A stretch of DNA of 64,000 nucleotides, from the NCBI GenBank assembly GCA_041920505.1, contig JBHGXV010000010.1, forward strand, positions 1-64,000. The letters run 5' to 3'. The translations under genes and the position numbers were made by a program. The notes below the pieces were generated by a model. It did not search any database and had not been told where the DNA came from. It worked only from the letters and a program-made list of their open reading frames with translations. Position 1 is the stretch's first letter, and every line of letters starts with the position of its first letter. This DNA is from JBHGXV01 sp041920505 (GTDB taxonomy: Bacteria > Bacillota > Bacilli > Brevibacillales > Brevibacillaceae). This document shows positions 1-8,627 of the stretch, piece by piece.

Positions 1-17
1 ACGACCCCGTCCGCCAC

Positions 18-959
18 TTATGATTCCTGCTTGCTACGCGTTTGGAGGGGCGGGACCAGCCGCGGGGTAAATTTCACCAACACGATCAGGCCAAACCCCA
101 AACCGACCGCCGCTGTCCCACACGACAGCTTCGCCAGATAGGAAAGCTGGGCCGTCGCTTCCGCCACCGGGGAGGTGAGGTACAGCACCCAGCCGGTGAC
201 AGGCACCTGCGTATAAAAGGCATACTTTTCCGTCCCTTCAAAGACGTAGCGAACCTCCCCTGTCTGTCCCTTCAAGGCCTCCTGATGCGCCTGGGTCAAC
301 AAGTCCGAGCCCAGTCGCGTGATATTCAGCTTCAGCAAGTGTTCCGGATTCGGGTGACTGATGACCAGTCCGTCCTGTTGGGTCATGTAGGCGTATCCGG
401 TCTGGCCAATCTTTACCTCGCCCACCAGTTTGGACAGTCGATCAAGCGGAATGGTCGCTCCCAGCACGCCGACCGCCTGGTCCGCCTGATTGCGAAGCGG
501 GCTGGCGATGACGACGACCATTTTGCCCGACACCTTGCTGATCAAGGGCTGGGAAATGACGTACGGCTTACCGGCCATCGCCTCGCGAAAGTACGGCCGA
601 TCGGCGATATTGACGCGCTGGTTGGTGGTGGTCCATGCCTCTCCGTCCGGTTTGGCGACCAAAAACATCTCGTATTCGCTGTGCTCGCTTATCTGTTTTT
701 GCAGGAAGCTCCTTTGCTTTTCGCTGTCCATGCCGTTGAGATCGGATATTTGCGCCATCCCTGCGATGTTCTCCGCGTGCTGTTGCAGCCAGTCGTTTAC
801 CTTTGTCTGCAACAGATCAAGCGCGAGCATTGACTTTTCGCGGTAATTATGTTCCAGAAATTCTTTTGCCTTGCTGTGGTTGATCCAGGCGACCGCCACC
901 AGGGCCACAATGAGGATGGGAATAACGATGACGAGCAGTTTGGAACCAATGCTTTTCAG
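18..959 (-). CDS. Orphan dCache-type membrane sensor without output domain
   Basis: The protein has a transmembrane helix right at its N-terminus (GSKLLVIVIPILIVALVAVAW). A roughly 240-residue extracellular part follows with dCache_1 features (coiled-coil stalk, RPYFREAMAGKPYVISQP, a second PAS-like lobe with GQTGYAYMTQQDGLVISHP). A second membrane helix near the C-terminus is followed by only about 15 basic residues. Full-length chemoreceptors and dCache kinases continue into HAMP and signalling domains; here the stop at 18-20 comes directly after the second helix. The start is unusual: the best ribosome site (AAAGGAGGG) lies six bases before a CTG codon at 957-959, whereas a TTG at 1011-1013 has no Shine-Dalgarno sequence and lies inside the upstream gene. 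The gene follows the GGDEF-EAL gene in the same direction, so it may feed ligand information to that protein. That role is inference. Confidence 0.75.
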   Translation of the reverse strand: MKSIGSKLLVIVIPILIVALVAVAWINHSKAKEFLEHNYREKSMLALDLLQTKVNDWLQQHAENIAGMAQISDLNGMDSEKQRSFLQKQISEHSEYEMFLVAKPDGEAWTTTNQRVNIADRPYFREAMAGKPYVISQPLISKVSGKMVVVIASPLRNQADQAVGVLGATIPLDRLSKLVGEVKIGQTGYAYMTQQDGLVISHPNPEHLLKLNITRLGSDLLTQAHQEALKGQTGEVRYVFEGTEKYAFYTQVPVTGWVLYLTSPVAEATAQLSYLAKLSCGTAAVGLGFGLIVLVKFTPRLVPPLQTRSKQES

Positions 960-972
960 AGTGAGCCCTCCT

Positions 973-3570
973 TTACAAAGATTGGGAAGTATGTTCCTCC
1001 CATCGAGCCTCAAGCCGTTTCTGGTTCATGAGGTACGCTTCCATCTCCCCGGCAGGCAATGGACGGCTGTACAAAAACCCCTGCACCGCGTCGCATCCCT
1101 GCCTGCGCAAAAACGCCAATTGCGCGGTGGTCTCCACGCCTTCCGCCACCACGTCCAGCCGCAGGCTGTGGGCCAGGAGGATGATGGAGCTGACGATTGC
1201 CTCGTCGTCGCGGTCGAGCGTAATGTTGCGGATAAATGACTGGTCGATTTTGATCCGCTGAATGGGAAATTGTTTCAGATAGCTGAGCGACGAATAGCCG
1301 GTGCCGAAGTCGTCCAACGCAATCCGGATGCCGCGTTCGCGGCAGGCGCCGAGGATGTCAACGACGCGGGTGACGTTGTGCAACGCCACTCCCTCGGTGA
1401 TCTCCAGCTCCAGACACGGCGGGGCCAGCCCCGTCTCCCGCAGGATGCCGTCGATCACATCCACCAGGTCGTACTGGAACTGGTAGGCCGACAGATTGAC
1501 GGAAACGGGCACCCGAAGCGCGCCCGCGTCTTGCCAGCGCTTGTTTTGCCGGCAGACCGTGCGCAAGACCCACTCGCCAATCGGCACGATCAGGCGGGTC
1601 TCCTCGGCCAGCGGGATAAACTCCGCCGGAGAGATCAACCCCCGCTCGGGATGATTCCAGCGCAGCAAGGCCTCCATCCCGACGATGCCGCCCGTCTCCA
1701 CGCTCACCTGCGGCTGGTAGACGACCGTCAACTCCTCCCGCTCCAGCGCCCGCCGCAGATCGTGTTCCAGAGCCACCCGCCGGGCGATCCGGTCGTTCAT
1801 CCCCGCTGAGAAGAAGCGGTAGCTGTTTTTTCCCGCTTCCTTCGCGCGATACATCGCGATATCGGCGAACTTGACCAGCGTGATCCGGTCCCTGCCGTCA
1901 TCCGGATACAGGCTGATTCCAACGCTGGTGGTGATGAACAATTCCTGATGATCCAAACAAAACGGCCGGGACATCTCCTCGATCAGGCGGGTGACGATCC
2001 GCTCCACCTCGTCCTTGTCGGCCACGTCCGGCAACAAAATGGTAAACTCGTCCCCGCCCAGCCGAGACGCGATATCCGTTTCGCGCAGACACGCCTTCAA
2101 CCGGTCGGCGACAGCCATCAGGAGCAAATCTCCTTTTCCGTGTCCGAGTGTATCGTTCACATGCTTGAAATTGTCCAGATCGAGGAACAGGACGGCCAGC
2201 TTGCCCCCTGTCCGGCTTGCTTTCTTCAGGGCGCTGTCCAGCTCCTGGTTGAACAACAGCCGATTGGGCAGGTTGGTCAGCGGATCATAGTAAGCCAGCC
2301 GGTGGATCATCTCCTCCGTCTGTTTCCGTTCGCTGATGTCGCGAAAGACGGTGACGCAGCCGATCACCCGCTGGTCCTCAAGAATCGGCGTGGTCACGTA
2401 CGCCACCGAAAGGCGTCGGCCGTCTTTGCGGATGAACACGTCGTCCTCATTTACCACCCGGTTCGATACATCCCCCTGAAGCACCTGATAAATCGGACAC
2501 TTGTGCATCGCGTGCAAACCGCCGTCCTTGGCTTCGTAATGGATCGCGGCGTGCAGGGGATTACCCAGCAACTCTTCCATCTGACAGCCGAGCAAACGTT
2601 CAGCTTCGGGGTTCATAAAAACGACCCGCCCCTGTTTGTCCAGCACAAACACGCCTTCCCCCAGCGCAGCGGTGATGGTCTGCAGCCGCTTTTCGCTTTG
2701 GCGCAGCTTCTCTTCCACCTGCCGGTTGCGCCGGTACGGCTCCTCGATCGTCCGGAAGTAGATCCCCTGCAACAGGTAATAATAGCCGAGCAGCTTGTAG
2801 AGATGGCCCAGCAGATTGTCGAAATCGTAGACATGCCGGTACGAGGTGAAAATCAGTTCACTCAGCAGCAAAAAGTACAGGGCGAGAATCAGCGTCAACA
2901 GCCCCTGCTCCCGGTTCTGCCGGTACTGGACCAGCAAGACGACGATGTTGACCGCGTGCAGACACGCCACCAGGTACTCCAAACCGTTTTTCAGCGAGGT
3001 CGTTCCCGCGCCCTCGACGAACAGCACTGGAAGCGTATCAGCCTGTGCGGCGATAAATGAGATCAGCGCGGACACGTACAACAGGGCAATCAGAAACACC
3101 AGTCGGCGCTTGCCGTGATCCACCGTAAGATCCTTCGAGATGAGCGCGAAGAAGATACAGGCCGCCCCTGTCAGCCTGGCAGCGATCCAACACCAAGTAG
3201 CCACCACCTCCGAGCCGCCCGCCCAAAAAAACGGCATGCCTTTATACGAGAGCGTGTGAAACAGGTCAAATAGACCCACCGCCAGAAACACGGCCCCCAG
3301 AATCAGACGGTGGCTGGACATTGTGTGCGGAAAGATCATCCAAGCCTGCAAGGCGATGAACAGCGCTACCGTGACGCTGAACATTTCGAGCACCGTGTGA
3401 ACCGCCAGGTAGTTGTCCGGATTGTACACGGCGTACAGTTGTTCGTGAAACAGATGGACACAGGCGTACACCAGCAACCCTAACAGCGCTTTCCATCCTG
3501 TCATCCATTCCGCTTTTCGCCCGCTCTCATGAAGCGGTATTTGTTTGCTTCTGTCGCCAGCAGTTACCAT
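973..3570 (-). CDS. MASE3-PAS-GGDEF-EAL cyclic-di-GMP turnover protein
   Basis: This 865-residue membrane protein probably makes and/or degrades cyclic di-GMP. The first about 250 residues form a MASE3-type sensor with seven or eight membrane helices (motifs LFHTLSYKGM and GHLYKLLGYYYLLQGIYF). A PAS domain with PAC-like end follows, then a GGDEF domain with intact SRLGGDEFTILL and an EAL domain (MEALLRWNHP) that keeps SVNLSAYQF, LELEITEG, DDFGTGYSSL, IKIDQSFI and VAEGVET. Both enzymatic signatures look intact, so activity cannot be assigned to one side from sequence alone. ATG 3568-3570 was chosen because GGGAGG sits eight bases upstream; a TTG ten codons earlier has no such site. The dCache gene just downstream starts close to its stop, so the two are probably cotranscribed. 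Confidence 0.9.
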   Translation of the reverse strand: MVTAGDRSKQIPLHESGRKAEWMTGWKALLGLLVYACVHLFHEQLYAVYNPDNYLAVHTVLEMFSVTVALFIALQAWMIFPHTMSSHRLILGAVFLAVGLFDLFHTLSYKGMPFFWAGGSEVVATWCWIAARLTGAACIFFALISKDLTVDHGKRRLVFLIALLYVSALISFIAAQADTLPVLFVEGAGTTSLKNGLEYLVACLHAVNIVVLLVQYRQNREQGLLTLILALYFLLLSELIFTSYRHVYDFDNLLGHLYKLLGYYYLLQGIYFRTIEEPYRRNRQVEEKLRQSEKRLQTITAALGEGVFVLDKQGRVVFMNPEAERLLGCQMEELLGNPLHAAIHYEAKDGGLHAMHKCPIYQVLQGDVSNRVVNEDDVFIRKDGRRLSVAYVTTPILEDQRVIGCVTVFRDISERKQTEEMIHRLAYYDPLTNLPNRLLFNQELDSALKKASRTGGKLAVLFLDLDNFKHVNDTLGHGKGDLLLMAVADRLKACLRETDIASRLGGDEFTILLPDVADKDEVERIVTRLIEEMSRPFCLDHQELFITTSVGISLYPDDGRDRITLVKFADIAMYRAKEAGKNSYRFFSAGMNDRIARRVALEHDLRRALEREELTVVYQPQVSVETGGIVGMEALLRWNHPERGLISPAEFIPLAEETRLIVPIGEWVLRTVCRQNKRWQDAGALRVPVSVNLSAYQFQYDLVDVIDGILRETGLAPPCLELEITEGVALHNVTRVVDILGACRERGIRIALDDFGTGYSSLSYLKQFPIQRIKIDQSFIRNITLDRDDEAIVSSIILLAHSLRLDVVAEGVETTAQLAFLRRQGCDAVQGFLYSRPLPAGEMEAYLMNQKRLEARWEEHTSQSL

Positions 3571-3793
3571 AAAGACAAACCTCCCGGCCCATCCGCCCAA
3601 AAAAAGAAACAGCTATTCCAATTTGTGTTGAAATAGCTCTCTCAGATGTGCTTTGCGATAACACAATTACCCTATTCGTGTGACTAATTTCATAGTAGAA
3701 GAGAAAATATGTCAAATCAACAACAATTTGTGACACTATTTTTACAATTCGATAAACATCGACAGGAAACCAGAAATCGCGGCGGACCTGTGC

Positions 3794-4015
3794 CTATCTC
3801 CATACACTTGACATAAAAAGAAGAACAAGCAGGACAAAAAAGAGACCATACCATACATAACCGAATATTCTCAACCATCTTGGCATGGTTAGCATATTTA
3901 CTTTTTTAGGTGGTCCGCTCCCTTCTATCCGCTGCGCATCTCCCAACATTTCATTGATCACATCGCGTTGTGAAACCCGTTTATCTGCGGGATGCGTTTC
4001 ATGGTTTTTATTCAT
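3794..4015 (-). CDS. Small single-span membrane protein, unknown function
   Basis: This 73-residue protein has a polar N-terminal half with many charged residues. One hydrophobic helix near the C-terminus (IFGYVWYGLFFVLLVLLFM) is followed by SSVWR. The ATG has a strong GGGAGGG ribosome site seven bases upstream, which is the main support for its being real. It lies about 70 bases downstream of the GH15 gene in the same direction and may be the last gene of that operon. I do not recognise the family. Confidence 0.65.
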   Translation of the reverse strand: MNKNHETHPADKRVSQRDVINEMLGDAQRIEGSGPPKKVNMLTMPRWLRIFGYVWYGLFFVLLVLLFMSSVWR

Positions 4016-4083
4016 CTGTCATCCCTCCCGAACAGGTAAAGCCGGAGTTGCCAGCCCCAGCTTGATGAAGAACGGATTTTGCC

Positions 4084-5172
4084 CTATGTTTTGTCCGTAT
4101 CCAGTTCAGCGCGCAGCACCAGGTACATCGCGTGCGACCAAAGCAAGGGACAGGCGGGCTCTCCGGCCCGCTCCACCCACTCCTGATACTTCGCCGGGGC
4201 GAGCAGGACATCCTGCACCTGCTCGGGCAAGCCCTTGTCGCCGCACTTCCCCTCAATCCACGCGCAGATGTCGGCCGCTTTTTCCCGTTCGCCGATCCGC
4301 GCGTAGTACCAGCCGAGCCAGGCGGAAAGCAGAAGCCACTGGCCGCCTCCGTAATACACATCGTCCCGATAGCGGTGCACCCCCCAGCCGTTCAAGAGCT
4401 CCCGCTCAATCGCCCGAACGGTCCCCGCCATCCTGCTGTCCCGCTCCTCCACCAGCCCGAACGGCACGCTCAGCCAAAGCAGGCTGGCGTCCACTTGTCT
4501 GTGCCCGAGCGATTTGGTGAACACGCCGTCCGCCACGCCGTCGGACAGCACGCGGGAGCGGATCTGTTCCGCGCATGCCGCGATCGCGGCGGCGCGCTCC
4601 GGACACAGCGGCGCGATCGCGGTCAGTCCGCCGTAAATAGCGGCCAATGTCGCCGGATGAACCCGGTCGGGGAACTCTTCCCAGCAGTCGAAGTTGGGCA
4701 GCCGCCAGCAGGCTTCAAGGTAGTCGACGGTCACCTCGACGGCCCGTCGAAACCGGGCGAACTTTTGCGGCTGATTGGTCATGCGCAGGTGACCGGCCAG
4801 TCCCCACAGCCACGTGCCGTAGCCGTCCAGTTGAAAATGGCCCCACTCTCCGGGCACCTCGTCGCCGTCGACAGTGTAGCGTGTGTGCAAGAACAACCCG
4901 TGGTGTTGACCCGTCTCCCCGGCGTTCACGGCGGCAATCGCCATCCGCGCCTTGGCTTCGTGCTTCTCCATCACCCGCGCGCACCAGTCGTAAAACCGGC
5001 CCGCGCTCTCGTGCTGACCCTGCCGATCCATGGCGTACGCGGTAAACGTGCCGTCGCGCAGCCAGCAGTAGCGGTAGTGGGGGAAATCGGGTGACGCGAC
5101 GTAGGCGCCGGAGGGAGACTGGTTGGCGGCAATCACTTCCAGGCTGCGTTCAAGACAGTCAGAGGTTGTCAA
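4084..5172 (-). CDS. Glycoside hydrolase family 15 catalytic-domain protein
   Basis: The 362 residues match the (alpha/alpha)6-barrel of GH15 (glucoamylase / dextran glucosidase / trehalase-type enzymes). Recognisable segments are YRYCWLRDGTFTAYAMD near residue 35, GHFQLDGYGTWLWGL near 115, DCWEEFPDRVHPATLAAIYGGL near 165 (the WEE glutamate is the expected general acid) and YYGGGQWLLLSAWLGWYYA near 275. The N-terminal beta-sandwich found in many bacterial GH15 proteins is absent and there is no signal peptide, so it is probably cytoplasmic. The start is TTG with GGAGGGGG five bases upstream. It follows the inositol-monophosphatase gene with a 27-base gap, so they probably form an operon. The substrate is unknown. 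Confidence 0.85.
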   Translation of the reverse strand: MTTSDCLERSLEVIAANQSPSGAYVASPDFPHYRYCWLRDGTFTAYAMDRQGQHESAGRFYDWCARVMEKHEAKARMAIAAVNAGETGQHHGLFLHTRYTVDGDEVPGEWGHFQLDGYGTWLWGLAGHLRMTNQPQKFARFRRAVEVTVDYLEACWRLPNFDCWEEFPDRVHPATLAAIYGGLTAIAPLCPERAAAIAACAEQIRSRVLSDGVADGVFTKSLGHRQVDASLLWLSVPFGLVEERDSRMAGTVRAIERELLNGWGVHRYRDDVYYGGGQWLLLSAWLGWYYARIGEREKAADICAWIEGKCGDKGLPEQVQDVLLAPAKYQEWVERAGEPACPLLWSHAMYLVLRAELDTDKT

Positions 5173-5199
5173 CCGTTCCCCCTCCTTTGTCTGACGGGC

Positions 5200-6021
5200 T
5201 TATCCTTCGTTGTACGGAAACGCGATCCCTTCACTCACGTTCAGGTAGTGGCGCAGTTCCTCGAAAAAGGTGGGATTGCAGGCCATCACGCTGCTTTTTT
5301 CGTCGAACGGCAACGGGTCGCCCGACATGTTGGTCACCATTCCGCCCGCTTCCTCCACAATCAGCCGGCCGGCGCAAAAATCCCAGGGATTGAGCGACAG
5401 ACTGATGTAGCCGTCCAGCCGGCCGGCGGCCACGTAAGCCATCTCCAGCGCCGCGCTGCCCAACAGGCGCATGCCGCGTACCTTGCCCGCCAGCCGCTTG
5501 ACGATCTGGTCGATGCCCATCTGCTCGGCCCGCTTGTTCCAGAAAACACTGGTGCACAACAGCGCTTCCTCAAGCTTCACCTGGCGATCCAGCCGCAACG
5601 GCCGCCCGTTGAGCCAGGCTCCCTGCCCTTTAACCGCGTAAAACATCTCGTCGCGGGACGGATCGTACACCACGCCGATCAGCCCCTGCCCCCGGTGGTA
5701 GACCGCGATCGACACAGAGAAATTGATCTGCTGGTGCACGAAGTTGGTCGTGCCGTCGATCGGGTCAATGATCCACAGGGTGTCAAACTGTTTCGGGTCC
5801 CCCTGAAACGTGCTCTCCTCGCCGAGAATGCCGTGGTCGGGGTACTGGCGCAAAATCGCCTGCACCACCGCCTGTTCCACTTCTTTGTCCACCGCCGTCA
5901 CCAAATCGGACGCGGATGTCTTGTACTCCACCAGGAACGGTTCCTTCATGCGCTTAAGGCTCAGCTCTCCCGCCGTGCGCGCGCAGGAAAGCGCCAGTTG
6001 TAACAACGACTCTGTCTCCAT
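5200..6021 (-). CDS. Inositol monophosphatase family protein
   Basis: This is a magnesium-dependent sugar phosphatase of the IMPase/SuhB family, about 273 residues, the usual size. It carries the metal-binding signatures LGEES, IIDPIDGTTNF (motif A) and NPWDFCAGRLIVEEAGG (motif B). It likely dephosphorylates inositol-1-phosphate or a related sugar phosphate. The ATG at 6019-6021 is preferred; a GTG seven codons upstream is possible because ribosome sites for both are modest. It heads a same-strand group with the GH15 gene and the small membrane protein. Confidence 0.9.
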   Translation of the reverse strand: METESLLQLALSCARTAGELSLKRMKEPFLVEYKTSASDLVTAVDKEVEQAVVQAILRQYPDHGILGEESTFQGDPKQFDTLWIIDPIDGTTNFVHQQINFSVSIAVYHRGQGLIGVVYDPSRDEMFYAVKGQGAWLNGRPLRLDRQVKLEEALLCTSVFWNKRAEQMGIDQIVKRLAGKVRGMRLLGSAALEMAYVAAGRLDGYISLSLNPWDFCAGRLIVEEAGGMVTNMSGDPLPFDEKSSVMACNPTFFEELRHYLNVSEGIAFPYNEG

Positions 6022-6102
6022 CGGTTGCAAACCTATCGCCACCCAGCCCTATACATTTTCCTTTAGTTTACCATACTTGCCGGGGGCATTACACCACGGC
6101 GA

Positions 6103-6135
6103 AGCGGGGCCCTCGCCGCGAGAGCCCCGCTTTCT
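6103..6135. terminator. GC-rich hairpin between IMPase and yjiX
   Basis: An eight-base stem AGCGGGGC/GCCCCGCT with a 13-base loop follows the yjiX stop. The T-rich tail (TTTCTTTC) is on the plus-strand side, so it is a weak intrinsic terminator for the minus-strand cstA-yjiX transcript. Confidence 0.45.
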
Positions 6136-6136
6136 T

Positions 6137-6349
6137 TCAGCAGCAGCGCGTCGTTCCGCCTCTTTCGTAGCGGTCGCGCAACGCGCACAAGTAGTATTCC
6201 TTTTCCGACATCGGGAAGACGCCCGGCGCGGCGTGGTTGGCGTACCAATGCCTGAGATAACGATCGTAGTCCGGCATGCCGAAAATGGTCTTGACCGTCG
6301 ATTTCGCCTGGCGCAGATACGTCCGGATCGCGCTCCACCGCTGTCTCAT
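6137..6349 (-). CDS. YjiX/YbdD family small protein (DUF466)
   Basis: This 70-residue protein belongs to the YbdD/YjiX family that almost always follows cstA-type pyruvate transporters. The recognisable core is the family block MPDYDRYLRHWYANH followed by the MSEKEYYLCALRDRY segment, and it ends with the usual RCC. Its ATG overlaps the cstA stop by four bases (ATGA), so translation is coupled. Its role is not well established; it is thought to support the transporter. Confidence 0.9.
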   Translation of the reverse strand: MRQRWSAIRTYLRQAKSTVKTIFGMPDYDRYLRHWYANHAAPGVFPMSEKEYYLCALRDRYERGGTTRCC

Positions 6350-8439
6350 GCCACCACGTGCCCCTTCGGATCGTAGTAGTTGTCTCCTTTGGACTGGACG
6401 TAGGGCGACTCTTGCAACTGGTACTGCTTACCCCGCCAGATCGAGATCCACAGGCGTAGCGCGTCAATGATGACCGCGATCGTGATCACCATGAAGATGC
6501 CGCAGACCACCGCGTCCACCTGGTCGTTGAAAATCATCTTCTTCGCCGCCTCCACAGTATTGACGCCTGCGGGCAGAGTACCCGCGTCAAGCGCTTTCTG
6601 GAATGCCTGCGCATGGGAGAGGAAGCCGATCTTGACGTCCGGCGAGAAGAGCTTTTGCCACCCGGCGGTCAGTGTCGCCGTCGACAGCCAGGCCATCGGC
6701 AGAAGCGTCACCCAGGAGTAGCGGGTTTTGCCCATCTTGATGATGATCGTCGTGCCCACCGCGAAGGCGATCGCGGCCAGCATCTGGTTGGCGATCCCGA
6801 ACAGCGGCCAGAGGGTCTTGATGCCGCCCAGCGGATCGACCACGCCCTGATAGAGGAAGTACCCCCAACTGATCGTGATCACCGCCGAGCCGATCAGATT
6901 GCCCGGCATCCAGTCGACCTGCTTCATTTTCGGGAAAATGTTGCCCAGCATATCCTGCACCATGAACCGTCCGACGCGGGTGCCGGCGTCAACCGTGGTC
7001 AGGATGAACACCGCTTCAAACAGGATCGCGAAGTGGTACCAGAACGCCATCAGGGCTTTGCCGCCCAGCACCGTGGAGAAGATCGTCGCCATCCCGATCG
7101 CCAGCGACGGAGCGCCGCCCGTGCGGGAGAGGATCGTCTTTTCGCCGATGTCGTTGGCCAACGCCGTCAATTGATCAGGCGTGACCGTAAAGCCCCACTG
7201 GCTGATCTTCGCGGCCGCGGCGGCCACGTCGACGCCGATGGCAGCGGCCGGAGCGTTTACCGCAAAGTAGACGCCAGGCGTCAGCACAGACGCGGCGATC
7301 ATCGCCATGATGGCGACGGCCGACTCCATCAGCATCCCGCCGTAACCGATCATCGGCGCGTGCGATTCCTTAGCGATCATCTTCGGCGTCGTCCCGGAGG
7401 AGACCAGGGCGTGGAAGCCGGAGATGGCACCGCAAGCGATGGTGATAAACAGGAACGGGAACAGGTTGCCGGAGAAGACAGGGCCGGTTCCGTCGATAAA
7501 CTTGGTAATCGCCGGCATTTGCAGCGGCGGCAGGGTCAGGATGATTCCGACGGCCAGCACGCCGATGGTGCCGATTTTCAAAAACGAGCTGAGATAGTCA
7601 CGCGGCGCCAGGAGCAGCCAGACCGGCAGCACGGATGCGATAAAGCCGTAGATGATGATCATCCAGGCCAGTTGCGTGCCGGTAAAGGTGAAGGCCGGTC
7701 CCCAGGTGGGCGATTGCGCCACAGCCTGCCCGAGGAAGAGCGAGACGAACAAAAGCACCATCCCGATCACCGACGCTTCCAGTACGCGGCCCGGGCGGAT
7801 GTAGCGCATGTACAGCCCCATGAAAATCGCGATCGGCAAGGTCATGAAGATCGTGAACGTCGCCCACGGCGATTCGGCGAGAGCGTTTACAACTACCAGC
7901 GCAAGCACGGCAATCAGGATAACCATGATGGCCAGAATCCCGATGAGCGCCAGCGCGCCGCCGAACGGTCCGATCTCTTCCTTGGCCATTTGTCCCAGGG
8001 TCTTGCCGTTGCGGCGCATCGAACCGAACAGAATCACGAAGTCCTGCACGGCTCCTCCCAGCACCACCCCGACGATAATCCAGATCGTCCCGGGCAGGTA
8101 GCCCATCTGCGCGGCCAGTGTCGGGCCGACGAGCGGACCCGCCCCGGCGATTGCGGCAAAGTGGTGGCCGAACAAGACCCACTTGTTCGTCGGCACGAAA
8201 TCCTTGCCGTCGTTGTTCACTTCCGCCGGCGTCGCCCGGTTGTCGTCCAGACCCATGATCTTCTTGGCGATGAACCGGCTGTAAAACCGGTACGCGACCG
8301 CGTACGTACACAAGGCGGCCGTCAACAGCCAGAACGAGTTGACCGACTCGCCGCGCGAGAGCGCCAATGTGCCGAACCCGACGGCGCCGAGCGCAGCGAT
8401 ACCGCCCCAGATCAGAACGGAAAGTAATCCTCGTTGCAT
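6346..8439 (-). CDS. cstA: CstA-family carbon starvation / pyruvate transporter
   Basis: This 697-residue protein has about 16-18 membrane helices and is a CstA/BtsT-family member. Typical segments are the N-terminal YRFYSRFIAKKIMGLDD, VLFGHHFAAIAGAGPLVGP near residue 90, and SGTTPKMIAKESHAPMIGYG near 350. Family members in enterobacteria import pyruvate and peptides during carbon limitation; pyruvate uptake is the most likely role here because the LytS/LytT pair lies directly upstream. AAGGAGG precedes the ATG. The 188-base upstream gap holds two LytTR-type direct repeats and a cre-like site. Confidence 0.93.
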   Translation of the reverse strand: MQRGLLSVLIWGGIAALGAVGFGTLALSRGESVNSFWLLTAALCTYAVAYRFYSRFIAKKIMGLDDNRATPAEVNNDGKDFVPTNKWVLFGHHFAAIAGAGPLVGPTLAAQMGYLPGTIWIIVGVVLGGAVQDFVILFGSMRRNGKTLGQMAKEEIGPFGGALALIGILAIMVILIAVLALVVVNALAESPWATFTIFMTLPIAIFMGLYMRYIRPGRVLEASVIGMVLLFVSLFLGQAVAQSPTWGPAFTFTGTQLAWMIIIYGFIASVLPVWLLLAPRDYLSSFLKIGTIGVLAVGIILTLPPLQMPAITKFIDGTGPVFSGNLFPFLFITIACGAISGFHALVSSGTTPKMIAKESHAPMIGYGGMLMESAVAIMAMIAASVLTPGVYFAVNAPAAAIGVDVAAAAAKISQWGFTVTPDQLTALANDIGEKTILSRTGGAPSLAIGMATIFSTVLGGKALMAFWYHFAILFEAVFILTTVDAGTRVGRFMVQDMLGNIFPKMKQVDWMPGNLIGSAVITISWGYFLYQGVVDPLGGIKTLWPLFGIANQMLAAIAFAVGTTIIIKMGKTRYSWVTLLPMAWLSTATLTAGWQKLFSPDVKIGFLSHAQAFQKALDAGTLPAGVNTVEAAKKMIFNDQVDAVVCGIFMVITIAVIIDALRLWISIWRGKQYQLQESPYVQSKGDNYYDPKGHVVA

Positions 8440-8531
8440 CCTTTGTTCCTCCTTTTTTCAGCGGGTATCAAAAGAATGAGTCCCTGATTCCAGCATAACG
8501 ACGAGGAAAGGACGAAAGAATACAAATTGTC

Positions 8532-8561
8532 TAAACAGTACAAATTTGCGCATGAACAGTA
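8532..8561 (-). promoter_or_regulatory. Tandem LytTR-type operator upstream of cstA
   Basis: Two direct repeats read on the minus strand, TACTGTTCA (8561-8553) and TACTGTTTA (8540-8532), are spaced exactly 21 bases apart. This is two helical turns, the spacing that LytTR-domain dimers such as AgrA and LytT require. The element is about 93 bases upstream of the cstA ATG and immediately downstream of the gene for a LytTR regulator, its likely ligand. Confidence 0.7.
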
Positions 8562-8572
8562 AAAACGCCGCC

Positions 8573-8586
8573 CGAAAGCGATTACA
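8573..8586 (-). promoter_or_regulatory. cre-like site upstream of cstA
   Basis: On the minus strand the site reads TGTAATCGCTTTCG, which matches the CcpA consensus TGWAANCGNTNWCA at all but the last base. It lies just upstream of the LytTR repeats, so carbon catabolite control of cstA is likely. Confidence 0.5.
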
Positions 8587-8627
8587 AAACAAAATATTTG
8601 GTCAAATTGCACAAGCCGTCCGGTCCC

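Noticed and set aside
54..833. Long plus-strand frames opposite many genes (for example opposite the dCache gene)
   Set aside because: They are by-products of GC-rich third positions on the true strand: no ribosome sites, no domains, basic low-complexity translations.
3601..3793. Possible c-di-GMP riboswitch upstream of the GGDEF-EAL gene
   Set aside because: The AT-rich leader contains one simple hairpin (AGCTATT/AATAGCT) but none of the conserved c-di-GMP aptamer segments.
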